A stretch of 64,000 nt of DNA from Bacillus sp. AFS015802. Lineage in GTDB: Bacteria; Bacillota; Bacilli; Bacillales; Bacillaceae_B. Under the pieces are notes generated by a model. It was not told the origin of the DNA and searched no databases. It was given only the letters and a program-made list of their open reading frames with translations. A program made the position numbers and the translations under genes. This document shows positions 16,752 to 25,788 of the stretch, one piece after another. The stretch spans positions 76,217-140,216 of the forward strand of contig NZ_NTUP01000070.1 of NCBI RefSeq assembly GCF_002561455.1, in the 5' to 3' direction. Position 1 is the stretch's first letter. Each line of letters begins with the position of its first letter.

Positions 16752-17343
16752 AGGGGAATGGATTGCCATTACAGGCAGGAATGGTGCAGGGAAGTCAACG
16801 CTACTGCACAGTCTAATGAAATTCATTTATACAAGCGGGACGTACGAATTAAACGGACTACAGGTGAAAGGGAAAAAGGTTCCCAAAGAGTGTGCGTTCG
16901 TTTTTCAAAATCCCGAATTACAGTTTGTCACCCATTCCGTTTATGACGAAGCAGCCTATAGTTACCGGTTAAAGAACTTGAATGAAGAGATTGTGGAGAG
17001 AAAGGTTTATGAGCTGCTTGAACGATTTAACCTTCGTTCATTTAAGCAACATCATCCTTATTCGTTATCCGTGGGTCAAAAACGCAGGTTGAGTGTAGCA
17101 GCATCCATCGTTCCCAAAAAGGAGATTCTGTTATTGGATGAACCAACCTTCGGACAGGACGCTCATCATACATTCGAACTGATCGAGATGCTTCAGGAGT
17201 TACAGCGTGAAGGCGTCACCATATTGATGGTGACTCACGATATTAGAATCATCCGACACTTCGCAACCAGGATATGGACCATTGAAAAAGGAAGATTGGT
17301 TCAAGATGTGGATGTAGAAGCAGAGAGGAGTGAAGCATTATGA
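16717..17343 (+). pseudogene. ykoD: ykoD 3' part: second ABC ATPase domain in the +1 frame
   Basis: This frame continues YkoD with the second ATPase domain: Walker A GRNGAGKST, Q-loop VFQNPELQF, degenerate signature LSVGQKRR, Walker B ILLLDEP, then THD. The frame can be extended upstream to TTG 16675, but no ribosome binding site is near it and no in-frame ATG or GTG precedes Walker A. Independent translation therefore looks poor, and a frameshift or slippage product is likelier. The catalytic residues are intact, arguing against an old pseudogene. It overlaps ykoC by ATGA. Confidence 0.8.
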
Positions 17344-18143
17344 ATATGGAAATCGTTCATAAACACACATGGCTCCATCACATTAACCCGAGTATGAAAT
17401 TGATCGTGATGATCACACTTTTTCTATTTTTACTATTCGTTCATTACCTGAACTGGCTTGTGTATTTGACGTTGTTCGCTTTCCTCTATTTGTGGTGGTT
17501 CTCTGGATATTCTAGGAGGTTAGTGCTATTGATGGTCCAGCCATTTTTCCTTGTCTTTCTCTCCACGGCATCCTCGATGATCATGTTTGGGAAAGGAGAG
17601 ACGACGTGGCTTACCTGGGGGATGATCCAAGTGACAGAGGAGAGTTTTTATAGAGGAATTCATATAGGATTGAGGGCATTCTTATTCGCTATATTAGGCC
17701 TCTTAATTGCTCTTACGACGAGACCTGTCCTGCTGTTTTATTCACTTATGCAGCAATTGGGTCTTAAGCCGAAGTATGCTTATAGTTTTATGGCCGGTAT
17801 AAGGCTGATCCCCATCATGATGGAAGAATTCACTACCATTCGGAATGCCTTGAGAGTAAGGGGCACCCGTGAACGACAGGGCTTTAAGAAACGATTGCAT
17901 AACATTCCGTCCTATTCCGTCCCCTTACTGGCACAAAGTATCAGGAGGGCTCACAGAATTGCAGTTGCCATGGAAACAAAAGGATTTGAAGGTGATGGGG
18001 AGAGAACCTATTTCTACAAAGTCGGATTTTCGAAATTTGATGGCTATTTTATCGGGAGCATCATACTCATGATTTTCGTTAGTTACGTCCTTTCTAATTA
18101 TCTACCACTATTTCCGACGGGAGATGTTCGCTATGGAAATTGA
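17340..18143 (+). CDS. ykoC: ECF transporter transmembrane (T) component YkoC
   Basis: The 267-residue membrane protein has about six transmembrane segments. It carries the two coupling-helix motifs typical of ECF T components: ALRVRG at about residue 168 and AMETKGFEG at about 223 (A-R-G type). It links the YkoD ATPases to the S component YkoE. AGAGGAG lies 9 nt before the ATG, which overlaps the ykoD stop as ATGA. If YkoD is really broken, this transporter would be inactive. Confidence 0.9.
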   Translation: MNMEIVHKHTWLHHINPSMKLIVMITLFLFLLFVHYLNWLVYLTLFAFLYLWWFSGYSRRLVLLMVQPFFLVFLSTASSMIMFGKGETTWLTWGMIQVTEESFYRGIHIGLRAFLFAILGLLIALTTRPVLLFYSLMQQLGLKPKYAYSFMAGIRLIPIMMEEFTTIRNALRVRGTRERQGFKKRLHNIPSYSVPLLAQSIRRAHRIAVAMETKGFEGDGERTYFYKVGFSKFDGYFIGSIILMIFVSYVLSNYLPLFPTGDVRYGN

Positions 18144-18774
18144 AAACAGAAGACGACTACACGTCATTTCCACTGGTCAGCAATCAAGGGAAGAATTGGT
18201 CAACATCTCGAAAACCATTCACCCCTATCTCGATATGCTTCATATTCGTGAAAAAAGCTGGACAGGTGCGGAATTGATTAAAACCGTTGATGAATTAACA
18301 GCTGCCGGTATTCCGTTAAGGAAGCTGTGCATCAATGACCGTGCAGACATCGCTTATATGAAACACGCGAGAGGAGTCCAGCTTTCACATCATAGTGCTC
18401 CTGTAAGTCTTGTGAAGGAACGTTTTCCAACTTTGAAAATCGGGTCATCCGTGCACAGCATGCAAGAAGCACGATTGGCATGTGAAGAAGGAGCAGATTT
18501 TCTTCTATACGGGAATGTTTATGAAACAACGTCGAAACCAGGGAAGAAAGGCACTGGGATTGTCAATTTGGAAGAAATCGTTTTGAGCATTCCACTTCCG
18601 GTTATCGCCATCGGGGGTATGACACCAGGGCGAGTTGCAGATATTGTGAGAACCGGTGTTAAGGGTATCGCGGTATTATCAGGTATCTTTCTTGCAGAAG
18701 ACCCTCTTGAAGCAGCACGGGCTTATTATCAGGCAATCCATAAGGAGGGGAAACAGCTTGGCGAAACAATATGA
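18133..18774 (+). CDS. tenI: Thiazole tautomerase TenI
   Basis: The 213-residue TIM-barrel protein is a ThiE paralogue that isomerises the thiazole phosphate carboxylate tautomer. Motifs: LHIREKSWTG, LCINDRAD, GVQLSHHSAPV, IGSSVHS, LLYGNVYETTSKPGKKGTG and IAIGGMTPG. The His pair in QLSHHS fits TenI rather than ThiE, which has HIGQED at that place. ACGGGAG lies 9 nt before ATG 18133; the ATG at 18124 abuts that site. It overlaps ykoC by 11 nt and thiO by 17 nt. Confidence 0.92.
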   Translation: MEIENRRRLHVISTGQQSREELVNISKTIHPYLDMLHIREKSWTGAELIKTVDELTAAGIPLRKLCINDRADIAYMKHARGVQLSHHSAPVSLVKERFPTLKIGSSVHSMQEARLACEEGADFLLYGNVYETTSKPGKKGTGIVNLEEIVLSIPLPVIAIGGMTPGRVADIVRTGVKGIAVLSGIFLAEDPLEAARAYYQAIHKEGKQLGETI

Positions 18775-19870
18775 TGTATTGATCGTAGGTGGAGGTGTGA
18801 TCGGCTGCTCCATTCTGTATCAGCTTTCCAAAAGAGGAAAAAAAGGATTGCTGATCGAGAAGAAACAATTGGCATCCAGAGCTTCAAAAGCTGCAGCGGG
18901 AATGCTAGGGGTTCATACGGAGCTGAACGGGGGAAGCCCCCTCTATCGCCTGGCTCAGAACAGCAGGAATATGTACCCTGATCTTGCACAGGAATTAATA
19001 GAAGTAGCAGGTATGGATATTGAATATATGGAAAATGGGATGGTCAAAGTAGCAAGGACAGAGGAAGAGGAACAGAATTTATTAAGTGCTGCTTCGGAAA
19101 TGGATCAGGATGAAGGGGTCGAATGGCTACCCTCTCCAAAACTCTCAGCCTTCGAACCCCTTCTCTCTAAGAAGGCGACAGGCGGTTTGTTCATTCCACG
19201 TGATGGGAACGTCTCGGCCCTAAAGCTTACAAACGCGTTGGGGCTTGCGTCAGTCAGATTAGGCGCTGAAGTCAAGGAGTATACGGATGTCTATGACTTC
19301 ATCGTTGAAGGAAGCAGGATAACGGGAGTCAACACATCCCTCGGTCCCTATTATGCTTCTGAAATAGTCGTTGCCGGCGGTGCTTGGAGTCAATCTCTAA
19401 TGCAGAGGATCGGTGTGACTCTTCACGCTTTTCCGGTAAAAGGGGAATGCTTTTCGGTGAAATATTCCCGGAAATTGGTGGAGAGGACCATTTTCACTGA
19501 AGGATGCTACATTGTTCCAAAGGCGGGAGGGCGATTTCTAATTGGAGCAACAGAACACCCTCATACCTTTGATGAAACCATTTCCGTAAGCGGGTTGATG
19601 AGTTTAATGAAGAAAGCTACAGATCTTTTACCAGACTTGATCCATGCTGAGTGGGAACAAGCCTGGTCAGGTATACGGCCACAAACACAAGGAGGACTTC
19701 CCATCATTGGAAGGATTGAAAAGTGGGAAGGGCTTTCCGTCGCAACGGGCCACTACCGGAATGGTATTCTCCTTGCTCCCATCACAGGGGTCATGATGGC
19801 TGACCTGTTGGAAGGCGAAGAGAACCAATTACTACATTCACACGGGGGGAGTTTTAGAAAGTGGAAGTAA
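18758..19870 (+). CDS. thiO: Glycine oxidase ThiO
   Basis: The 370-residue FAD enzyme oxidises glycine to dehydroglycine (iminoacetate) for thiazole formation. The N-terminal dinucleotide fold VLIVGGGVIGCSILYQL, the FAD-contacting RASKAAAGMLG and the C-terminal GHYRNGILLAPITG are typical of ThiO/DAO enzymes. Translation starts at TTG 18758, 7 nt after AAGGAGGGG. The longer upstream frame lies wholly inside tenI. The end overlaps thiS by 10 nt. Confidence 0.94.
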   Translation: MAKQYDVLIVGGGVIGCSILYQLSKRGKKGLLIEKKQLASRASKAAAGMLGVHTELNGGSPLYRLAQNSRNMYPDLAQELIEVAGMDIEYMENGMVKVARTEEEEQNLLSAASEMDQDEGVEWLPSPKLSAFEPLLSKKATGGLFIPRDGNVSALKLTNALGLASVRLGAEVKEYTDVYDFIVEGSRITGVNTSLGPYYASEIVVAGGAWSQSLMQRIGVTLHAFPVKGECFSVKYSRKLVERTIFTEGCYIVPKAGGRFLIGATEHPHTFDETISVSGLMSLMKKATDLLPDLIHAEWEQAWSGIRPQTQGGLPIIGRIEKWEGLSVATGHYRNGILLAPITGVMMADLLEGEENQLLHSHGGSFRKWK

Positions 19871-20064
19871 AGATAAATGGACAGCTGGTTACCGTGCCAG
19901 ACAATGTCATGACGATAGATGATCTTGTACACCATTTCAAACTGAAGAATCGAACGGTTATGGTTGAACATAATCACATCATTTTACGAACAAACGAACA
20001 TGAAAAGGTCACAGTTGCTAATGGAGATACCATTGAACTGGTCCAATTTGTAGGAGGCGGTTGA
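19861..20064 (+). CDS. thiS: Sulfur carrier protein ThiS
   Basis: The 67-residue ubiquitin-like protein ends in Gly-Gly-Gly, whose terminal carboxylate is adenylated by ThiF and converted to the thiocarboxylate for thiazole synthesis. The start is GTG, 9 nt after GGGGGGAG inside the end of thiO. One base separates its stop codon from the thiG start. Confidence 0.93.
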   Translation: MEVKINGQLVTVPDNVMTIDDLVHHFKLKNRTVMVEHNHIILRTNEHEKVTVANGDTIELVQFVGGG

Positions 20065-20065
20065 T

Positions 20066-20830
20066 ATGTTGAAAATCGGAAACCATTCATTTCATTCGAG
20101 ATTCTTGTTAGGGACAGGGAAGTATCCTGATTTTGATATACAGAAGGAAGCGGTCGAGGTTTCTGGAGCAGAAATTCTTACGTTCACGGTAAGGAGAATG
20201 AATATATTCGAGCCCAATCAACCAAACTTCTTGGAAAAACTCGACTTGGAGAGCTATTCGTTATTACCGAACACGGCTGGCGCAAAAACTGCGTGCGAAG
20301 CGGTGAGGCATGCACAGTTAGCCAGGGCGTCGGGACTTTGTGACATGATTAAGGTGGAAGTCATCGGATGTGATAAGACATTACTGCCCGATCCAATCGA
20401 AACTCTGAAGGCAACGGAAGAATTGATCAAAGGAGGATTTACGGTACTCCCATATACTTCCGATGATGTAGTTCTTGCGAGAAAGTTGGAAGAGCTGGGT
20501 GCACATGCCATTATGCCCGGTGCATCCCCGATCGGGTCGGGGCAGGGTATTGTGAACCCCGTAAACCTTCGTTTCATCATTGAGCAGGCAAAGGTACCGG
20601 TCATCGTGGATGCCGGAATCGGATCCCCCGCTGATGCTGCTTATGCTATGGAGCTTGGTGCGGATGCTGTGTTGTTGAACACGGCGGTATCACAAGCGAA
20701 AGATCCCGTCAAGATGGCCAATGCCATGAGGCTTGCGATCGAAGGTGGCCGTTTTGGATATGAAGCCGGAAGAATTCCACGAAAGCGCTATGCTTCAGCC
20801 AGCAGTCCGATGGAGGGGATGAGTGTTTGA
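20066..20830 (+). CDS. thiG: Thiazole synthase ThiG
   Basis: The 254-residue TIM-barrel enzyme joins 1-deoxyxylulose-5-phosphate, dehydroglycine and ThiS thiocarboxylate. The Schiff-base Lys lies in [16 protein letters not shown] (about residue 96). Other family motifs are [45 protein letters not shown] and [12 protein letters not shown]. It is followed by thiF with a 4-nt overlap. Confidence 0.96.
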   Translation: MLKIGNHSFHSRFLLGTGKYPDFDIQKEAVEVSGAEILTFTVRRMNIFEPNQPNFLEKLDLESYSLLPNTAGAKTACEAVRHAQLARASGLCDMIKVEVIGCDKTLLPDPIETLKATEELIKGGFTVLPYTSDDVVLARKLEELGAHAIMPGASPIGSGQGIVNPVNLRFIIEQAKVPVIVDAGIGSPADAAYAMELGADAVLLNTAVSQAKDPVKMANAMRLAIEGGRFGYEAGRIPRKRYASASSPMEGMSV

Positions 20831-21849
20831 ATGAGGAGAGATATTCAAGACAAATCTTATTTTCACCTATTGGAAGAGTTGGCCAGGAAAGAATAAAGGA
20901 TAAGCATGTGCTGGTCATCGGCGCAGGAGCTTTAGGAACGGCGAACGCGGAAGTCCTTGTTCGCGCCGGCATTGGAAAGCTGACGATCGTGGACCGTGAT
21001 TACGTCGAATGGAGCAATCTGCAACGACAGCAGCTCTACAATGAACAAGATGCAAGAAGCCGGCTCCCGAAGGCAATAGCTGCCAAAAAGAGACTGGAAG
21101 AAATCAATTCAACGGTTGATATTGAAGCACATATTCTGGATATCATGCCTGAAGAGTTATTGAACTTGGCCCTGGGTGTGGACTTGATCATCGACGCTAC
21201 AGACAATTTTGAAACGAGGATGATCATGAATGATGTATCCCACAAACGTTCCATCCCCTGGATCTATGGAGCATGTGTAGGGAGCTATGGGATTTCATTC
21301 ACGATTCTTCCCGATGTCACACCGTGTCTTCACTGTTTAATCGAAGAAGTGCCGCTGGGGGGATTGACCTGTGATACGGCAGGAATCATCAGTCCAGCCG
21401 TCTCACAGGTGGTTGCCCATCAAACGACAGAGGCCCTAAAGATTTTGGTGGAAGACTATGAATCTCTCAGTCATAAGGTCGTCTCTTTCGATTTATGGAA
21501 AAATGAACATACTTCACTGGATGTGAGGAAGTTGAAAAGAGAGGAATGTCTATCATGCGGCACTCATCGGACGTACCCAAGTCTTCGATATGAGAACCAA
21601 ACCAAAACGGCCGTCCTATGTGGACGGGATTCCGTGCAAATACGGCCTTTATCAAGGGAGTCCATGGATCTCTTGGACATTTCAAGAACACTTGAGAACC
21701 AAGGCAAGCAGGTGGAAAAGAATCCTTATTTGATCCGATTCAAAGTCGATTCCCTCCAAATAGTCTTATTTTATGATGGACGGGCGCTTGTTCATGGAAC
21801 GAAAGAAATTAAGGAAGCAAAATCAGTTTATCATCGTTATTTTGGGTGA
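20827..21849 (+). CDS. thiF: Adenylyltransferase ThiF (ThiS-activating, MoeB/E1-like)
   Basis: The 340-residue E1-like enzyme adenylates the ThiS C-terminus. The ATP-binding Rossmann motif [21 protein letters not shown] and the RxxxQ segment (SNLQRQQLY) are present. The zinc cysteines are two CxxC pairs, CLHC and CLSC. About 100 residues follow the second pair, as in longer Bacillus ThiF/MoeB proteins; no rhodanese active-site Cys motif is obvious. Start is TTG 20827, 8 nt after GGAGGGG. Confidence 0.93.
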   Translation: MNEERYSRQILFSPIGRVGQERIKDKHVLVIGAGALGTANAEVLVRAGIGKLTIVDRDYVEWSNLQRQQLYNEQDARSRLPKAIAAKKRLEEINSTVDIEAHILDIMPEELLNLALGVDLIIDATDNFETRMIMNDVSHKRSIPWIYGACVGSYGISFTILPDVTPCLHCLIEEVPLGGLTCDTAGIISPAVSQVVAHQTTEALKILVEDYESLSHKVVSFDLWKNEHTSLDVRKLKREECLSCGTHRTYPSLRYENQTKTAVLCGRDSVQIRPLSRESMDLLDISRTLENQGKQVEKNPYLIRFKVDSLQIVLFYDGRALVHGTKEIKEAKSVYHRYFG

Positions 21850-21866
21850 AGGAGGAGTGAACACAG

Positions 21867-22676
21867 ATGGTGCATAAAGCGTTGACGATTGCAGGGTCGG
21901 ATAGCGGTGGGGGAGCCGGCATTCAGGCAGATCTAAAAACGTTTCAAGAGTGTCATGTCTATGGGATGTCTGCCATTACAGCCGTTACAGCTCAAAATAC
22001 AAAAGGGGTGCAGGCTGTATATCCATTGTCGGCATCAGTAGTCTTGGAACAATTGACTTCCGTAGCGGAAGATTTACCTCCCCAAGCCGTAAAAACCGGA
22101 ATGTTAGTGAATGATGAGATCATTGCTTCTGTTGCCGATTTCGCCAACTCCTCTGGATGGGAGAAGCTTATAGTGGATCCTGTTATGATTGCGAAAGGGG
22201 GAGCTTCTTTATTAGAAGACAATTCCATAGAAACATTGATCAATCGCCTGATTCCGGTTGCTTACGTCATCACGCCCAATATTCCTGAAGCAGAAGCTTT
22301 AACGAAAAGAGAGATACGGAATGTAGATGATTGCCGGAAAGCTGCGGAAGACCTATACATGATGGGGGCAAAACATGTGATCATTAAAGGCGGTCACCAG
22401 TCACAATCGCAATCATCATATGCCACTGACATACTTTATGACGGTAAAGAATTTTATGAGTTTACGAGTCCAAGAGTCTCTACACCCCATACCCATGGAA
22501 CAGGTTGTACATTCTCTGCGGTCATTACGGCAGAATTGGCAAAAGGGAACACCGTCTTTGACTCAGTCCAGACTGCCAAGGAATTTATCACAGCTGCCAT
22601 CTCACATTCACTCGGGATCGGGAGTGGACACGGGCCAACGAATCATTGGGCCTACCATGAAGGGGTGAAAATATGA
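21867..22676 (+). CDS. thiD: Hydroxymethylpyrimidine/phosphomethylpyrimidine kinase ThiD
   Basis: The 269-residue ribokinase-fold enzyme phosphorylates HMP and HMP-phosphate. Signatures are IAGSDSGGGAGIQADLKTF at the N-terminus, VKTGML, DPVMIAKGG, TPNIPEAE and the anion hole HGTGCTFSAVITAEL near residue 210. GGAGGAG precedes ATG 21867. The stop overlaps the thiE start as ATGA. Confidence 0.95.
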   Translation: MVHKALTIAGSDSGGGAGIQADLKTFQECHVYGMSAITAVTAQNTKGVQAVYPLSASVVLEQLTSVAEDLPPQAVKTGMLVNDEIIASVADFANSSGWEKLIVDPVMIAKGGASLLEDNSIETLINRLIPVAYVITPNIPEAEALTKREIRNVDDCRKAAEDLYMMGAKHVIIKGGHQSQSQSSYATDILYDGKEFYEFTSPRVSTPHTHGTGCTFSAVITAELAKGNTVFDSVQTAKEFITAAISHSLGIGSGHGPTNHWAYHEGVKI

Positions 22677-23317
22677 ATCTTAAAAAATGCTTAAAGCTAT
22701 ATTTCGTGATGGGCAGTCAAAATTGTGAAAGATCCCCTGCCCGAGTATTGGAAGAGGCACTCTCAGGCGGAATTACCATGTATCAATTTCGTGAGAAGGG
22801 GGGTTCTTGTTTGAAAGGAAAGCCCATGATGGAGCTGGCCCTTGAACTCCAGCATTTATGCCAAAAGTACAGTGTTCCCTTCATCATCAATGACGATGTG
22901 GAGCTAGCCTTGTTATTGGACGCAGATGGTGTACATATAGGGCAAGAAGACGAATCCGTTGAGGGAGTCCGTGAAAAAATCGGGCATAAATTTCTTGGCG
23001 TGTCAGCCCATAATGTTGAGGAAGCCAGGCTCGCATTAGAGTCAGGTGCGGATTATCTGGGGGTCGGCCCGATGTTTTATACGACAACAAAGATTGATTG
23101 TAGAATCGTTAAAGGACCCAAGGTGATTGAATCCATAAGGGCAAAGGGAATCCATCTCCCCTTGGTCGGGATTGGTGGGATCCATTCCGGGAATGTCCAT
23201 GAGGTAATGGAAGCAGGTGCAGATGGTGTAGCGGTCGTCTCAGCGATTTCGAAACGACCAGAACAAACTCGTTCGCTTTTTCAATCGGTCCAGGATAGTC
23301 TTTTACAATCGATGTAG
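22673..23317 (+). CDS. thiE: Thiamin-phosphate synthase ThiE
   Basis: The 214-residue TIM barrel couples HMP diphosphate with thiazole phosphate. ThiE motifs are TMYQFREKGG, FIINDDVELALLLDADGVHIGQED, GVSAHN, YLGVGPMFYTTTK and VGIGGI followed by ADGVAVVSAI. It is the last gene of the operon. No clear terminator follows, so read-through toward tcyP is possible. Confidence 0.95.
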   Translation: MNLKKCLKLYFVMGSQNCERSPARVLEEALSGGITMYQFREKGGSCLKGKPMMELALELQHLCQKYSVPFIINDDVELALLLDADGVHIGQEDESVEGVREKIGHKFLGVSAHNVEEARLALESGADYLGVGPMFYTTTKIDCRIVKGPKVIESIRAKGIHLPLVGIGGIHSGNVHEVMEAGADGVAVVSAISKRPEQTRSLFQSVQDSLLQSM

Positions 23318-23425
23318 ATGAACTTTTATCGGACAAAGCAACATATCTTGCCCTCCCCAATCATACTATACAGTAGACCCCGGTCTAACTTGTATCACCA
23401 TCAACGATAAGAGGGAGGGTTTTGA

Positions 23426-24811
23426 ATGAATGTCTGGTTTGTTTTGTTGAACATTTTGGTGTTTCTTGTTCTCATTGGTGTACTATTTCATATGCAAAGA
23501 AAAAATGTTTCGTTTTCAAAACGGGTGTTTGCCGCGCTCGGACTGGGAATTGTTTTTGGTCTCGGTTTACAGTGGGTGTATGAGGCAGGAGATGAAAATG
23601 TCACCCAATCGATTGAATGGTTCAATATTGTCGGAACGGGTTATATTAAGCTGCTTCAAATGATTGTCATGCCCCTCGTGTTTGTGTCGATATTATCGGC
23701 TTTTACAAAATTGAAACGATCTTCTAATCTAGGGAAAATTTCTGTATTGATCATCGGATTGCTTGTCGGTACGACTGCTGTGGCGGCTGCAGTGGGAATC
23801 GCAACAACCGCGGCATTCGATTTGGAAGCCATCCAAATCGATCAAGGAAATGCAGAAGCAGCAAGAGGTATTCAACTGGAGGAGCGGGCAGCGGCTTTAG
23901 AAGGTCAAAGCTACCCTCAGAAAATCCTGGAGCTCCTGCCTCAGAATCCTTTCCTTGATTTGACCGGAGAAAGAGCCACGTCGACCATAGCTGTTGTGAT
24001 CTTTGCAGCCTTCATCGGTGTCGCCTATTTAGGGGTTCAGCGTAAGGAACCAGATGCGGCGGATTTCTTCAAAAAAATCGTGGAGTCCATCTATGCAGTC
24101 GTGATGAGAATCGTGACTCTCGTATTGAGGTTGACGCCATTCGGTGTGCTTGCCATCATGGCGAAAACAGTCGCTCTGAGTGATTTCGATGCCATCATGA
24201 AACTGGGTGAATTTGTAGGTGCGTCCTATATCGCCCTTATCATCATGTTCTTGATCCATTTGATACTATTGACGCTTACGGGACTGAATCCGGTCACATA
24301 CGTGAAAAAAGTACTTCCCGTATTGGCTTTTGCCTTTACGTCCAGGTCTAGTGCCGGGACACTCCCACTTAACATTCAAACCCAGAAGAATAAACTGGGT
24401 GTATCAGAAGGGATTGCCAACTTTTCGGGATCTTTCGGATTATCCATCAGGCAAAATGGATGTGCCGGTGTGTACCCGGCCATGCTTGCCGTCATGATCG
24501 CACCGACGGTTGGCATCAATCCATTTACTCCTTCATTTATTTTCACGCTCATTGTCGTCGTTGCCATCAGTTCCTTCGGTGTTGCCGGAGTTGGCGGTGG
24601 TGCTACCTTTGCCGCTATCCTCGTCCTCTCTGCCATGGATCTTCCGGTGGCGTTAGCGGGTCTTTTGATTTCAATCGAACCGTTAATCGACATGGGCAGG
24701 ACAGCCGTTAATGTGAGTGGTGCAATGACTTCGGGTATCATCACGAGTAAGGTAACGGGAGAACTGGATACGGAGACCTATAATAAAGAAATGATTGAAG
24801 CTGAAGCTTAA
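23426..24811 (+). CDS. tcyP: L-cystine:cation symporter TcyP
   Basis: The 461-residue protein has the length (463) and sequence pattern of B. subtilis TcyP, a dicarboxylate/amino acid:cation symporter family cystine importer. There are about eight transmembrane helices plus re-entrant loops. The segments RSSAGTLPLNIQ and GGGATFAAILVLSAMDLP are the substrate and ion-binding hairpins. AGGGAGGG precedes the ATG. A short inverted repeat TAGACC-cc-GGTCTA (23374-23387) sits upstream but does not match a CymR box I recognise. Confidence 0.92.
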   Translation: MNVWFVLLNILVFLVLIGVLFHMQRKNVSFSKRVFAALGLGIVFGLGLQWVYEAGDENVTQSIEWFNIVGTGYIKLLQMIVMPLVFVSILSAFTKLKRSSNLGKISVLIIGLLVGTTAVAAAVGIATTAAFDLEAIQIDQGNAEAARGIQLEERAAALEGQSYPQKILELLPQNPFLDLTGERATSTIAVVIFAAFIGVAYLGVQRKEPDAADFFKKIVESIYAVVMRIVTLVLRLTPFGVLAIMAKTVALSDFDAIMKLGEFVGASYIALIIMFLIHLILLTLTGLNPVTYVKKVLPVLAFAFTSRSSAGTLPLNIQTQKNKLGVSEGIANFSGSFGLSIRQNGCAGVYPAMLAVMIAPTVGINPFTPSFIFTLIVVVAISSFGVAGVGGGATFAAILVLSAMDLPVALAGLLISIEPLIDMGRTAVNVSGAMTSGIITSKVTGELDTETYNKEMIEAEA

Positions 24812-24818
24812 ATGTCAG

Positions 24819-24850
24819 GCCGGCTCATCCTCCAATGAGCCGGTTTTTTA
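24819..24850 (+). terminator. Terminator after tcyP
   Basis: CCGGCTCAT pairs with ATGAGCCGG and is followed by T6. Confidence 0.92.
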
Positions 24851-24883
24851 AATGGATAATTTTTTCTTTTTAAGAGTTTATGA

Positions 24884-24912
24884 TTGAAAATTCAGACTAT
24901 ATTATTTACTAT
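24884..24912 (+). promoter_or_regulatory. Sigma-A promoter of the acyl-CoA catabolic cluster
   Basis: TTGAAA (24884-24889), a 17-nt spacer and TACTAT (24907-24912). The predicted transcription start falls at or just before the operator at 24922. Confidence 0.65.
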
Positions 24913-24921
24913 AGAAGTAAC

Positions 24922-24939
24922 ATACCGACCGGTTAGTAT
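24922..24939 (+). promoter_or_regulatory. TetR-type operator 1
   Basis: ATACCGACCGGTTAGTAT is an imperfect palindrome around ACCGGT. It lies right after the -10 element, where a bound repressor would block transcription. A copy with one change (ATACCGACTGGTTAGTAT) lies at 30068-30085 just after the tetR gene. Confidence 0.65.
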
Positions 24940-24981
24940 CTTTGGTGTGTGAATGACTGTATGACATAGGGAGGCAGGAAA

Positions 24982-25755
24982 ATGCATGTAAAAGAATTGT
25001 TTGATTTATCCGGTAAGGTGGCACTGGTGACTGGTGGCGGCAGGGGTCTTGGAAAGCAGATCGCGACCGGTTTTGCGGAAGCAGGGGCAAATGTTGTTGT
25101 CTGTTCGAGAAATGTAGAAGCATGTGATGAAGTCAAAAAGGATTTAGAGGGTTTGGGCGTTCAAGCTCTTTCATTTCAGTGTGATGTCACGGATCCGGAA
25201 GACGTCGCGAAGGTTGTGGATGAAACCGAAAAAGTGTTTGGCCGCATAGACATCCTGGTGAATAACAGCGGAGCTTCGTGGGGGGCACCTGCAGAAGAAA
25301 TGCCCCTTGAGGCGTGGCATAAAGTCATGAACGTAAATGTGAATGGAACCTTTATTATGTCACAAACCGTTGGAAAGCTGATGTTAGAACAACAGTCAGG
25401 AAAAATCATCAACATCGCTTCTGTAGCAGGGCTTCAAGGAACGGACCCAAGGTATATGGATGCCATCGGCTATAGCACAAGTAAAGCAGCGGTCATCAAT
25501 TTCACCAAGGACCTTGCCGTGAAATGGGGATCACGTGGAATCCATGTTAACGCAATCGCACCAGGCTTCTTTCCGACAAAGATGTCGAAGGGAATCCTCT
25601 CCCACGCAGGAGAAGCCATTTTAGAAGGCACGCCGTTAAATCGATTCGGCAGCGAAGATGATCTAAAGGGAGCGGCTCTTTTCCTTGCTTCCCGTGCATC
25701 TGATTTTGTAACGGGTTCGGTTCTTGTAGTGGATGGCGGCTCATCAGCGATGTAA
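24982..25755 (+). CDS. SDR family oxidoreductase (first gene of catabolic cluster)
   Basis: The 257-residue classical short-chain dehydrogenase has the cofactor loop TGGGRGLG at about 17, NNSGAS, the active-site Ser in NIASVAG and YSTSKAAV with the catalytic Tyr and Lys. The C-terminal GSVLVVDGGSS is typical. Such enzymes interconvert hydroxy and oxo groups, here probably on an acyl-CoA. The gene sits directly downstream of promoter and operator 1, so it is likely derepressed when the local TetR protein binds its ligand. Confidence 0.88.
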   Translation: MHVKELFDLSGKVALVTGGGRGLGKQIATGFAEAGANVVVCSRNVEACDEVKKDLEGLGVQALSFQCDVTDPEDVAKVVDETEKVFGRIDILVNNSGASWGAPAEEMPLEAWHKVMNVNVNGTFIMSQTVGKLMLEQQSGKIINIASVAGLQGTDPRYMDAIGYSTSKAAVINFTKDLAVKWGSRGIHVNAIAPGFFPTKMSKGILSHAGEAILEGTPLNRFGSEDDLKGAALFLASRASDFVTGSVLVVDGGSSAM

Positions 25756-25788
25756 TCAGATTATTTTTAATAAGGAAGGGTGGATGTC

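Noticed and set aside
16675..17343. Second YkoD half as an independent gene from TTG 16675
   Set aside because: No ribosome binding site precedes this TTG, and the first residues read as out-of-frame YkoD linker.
18656..18757. Longer N-terminus for ThiO
   Set aside because: The extension lies inside tenI and precedes the strong ribosome binding site used by TTG 18758.
23374..23387. CymR box before tcyP
   Set aside because: TAGACC-cc-GGTCTA is a short dyad that does not match the CymR consensus I know.
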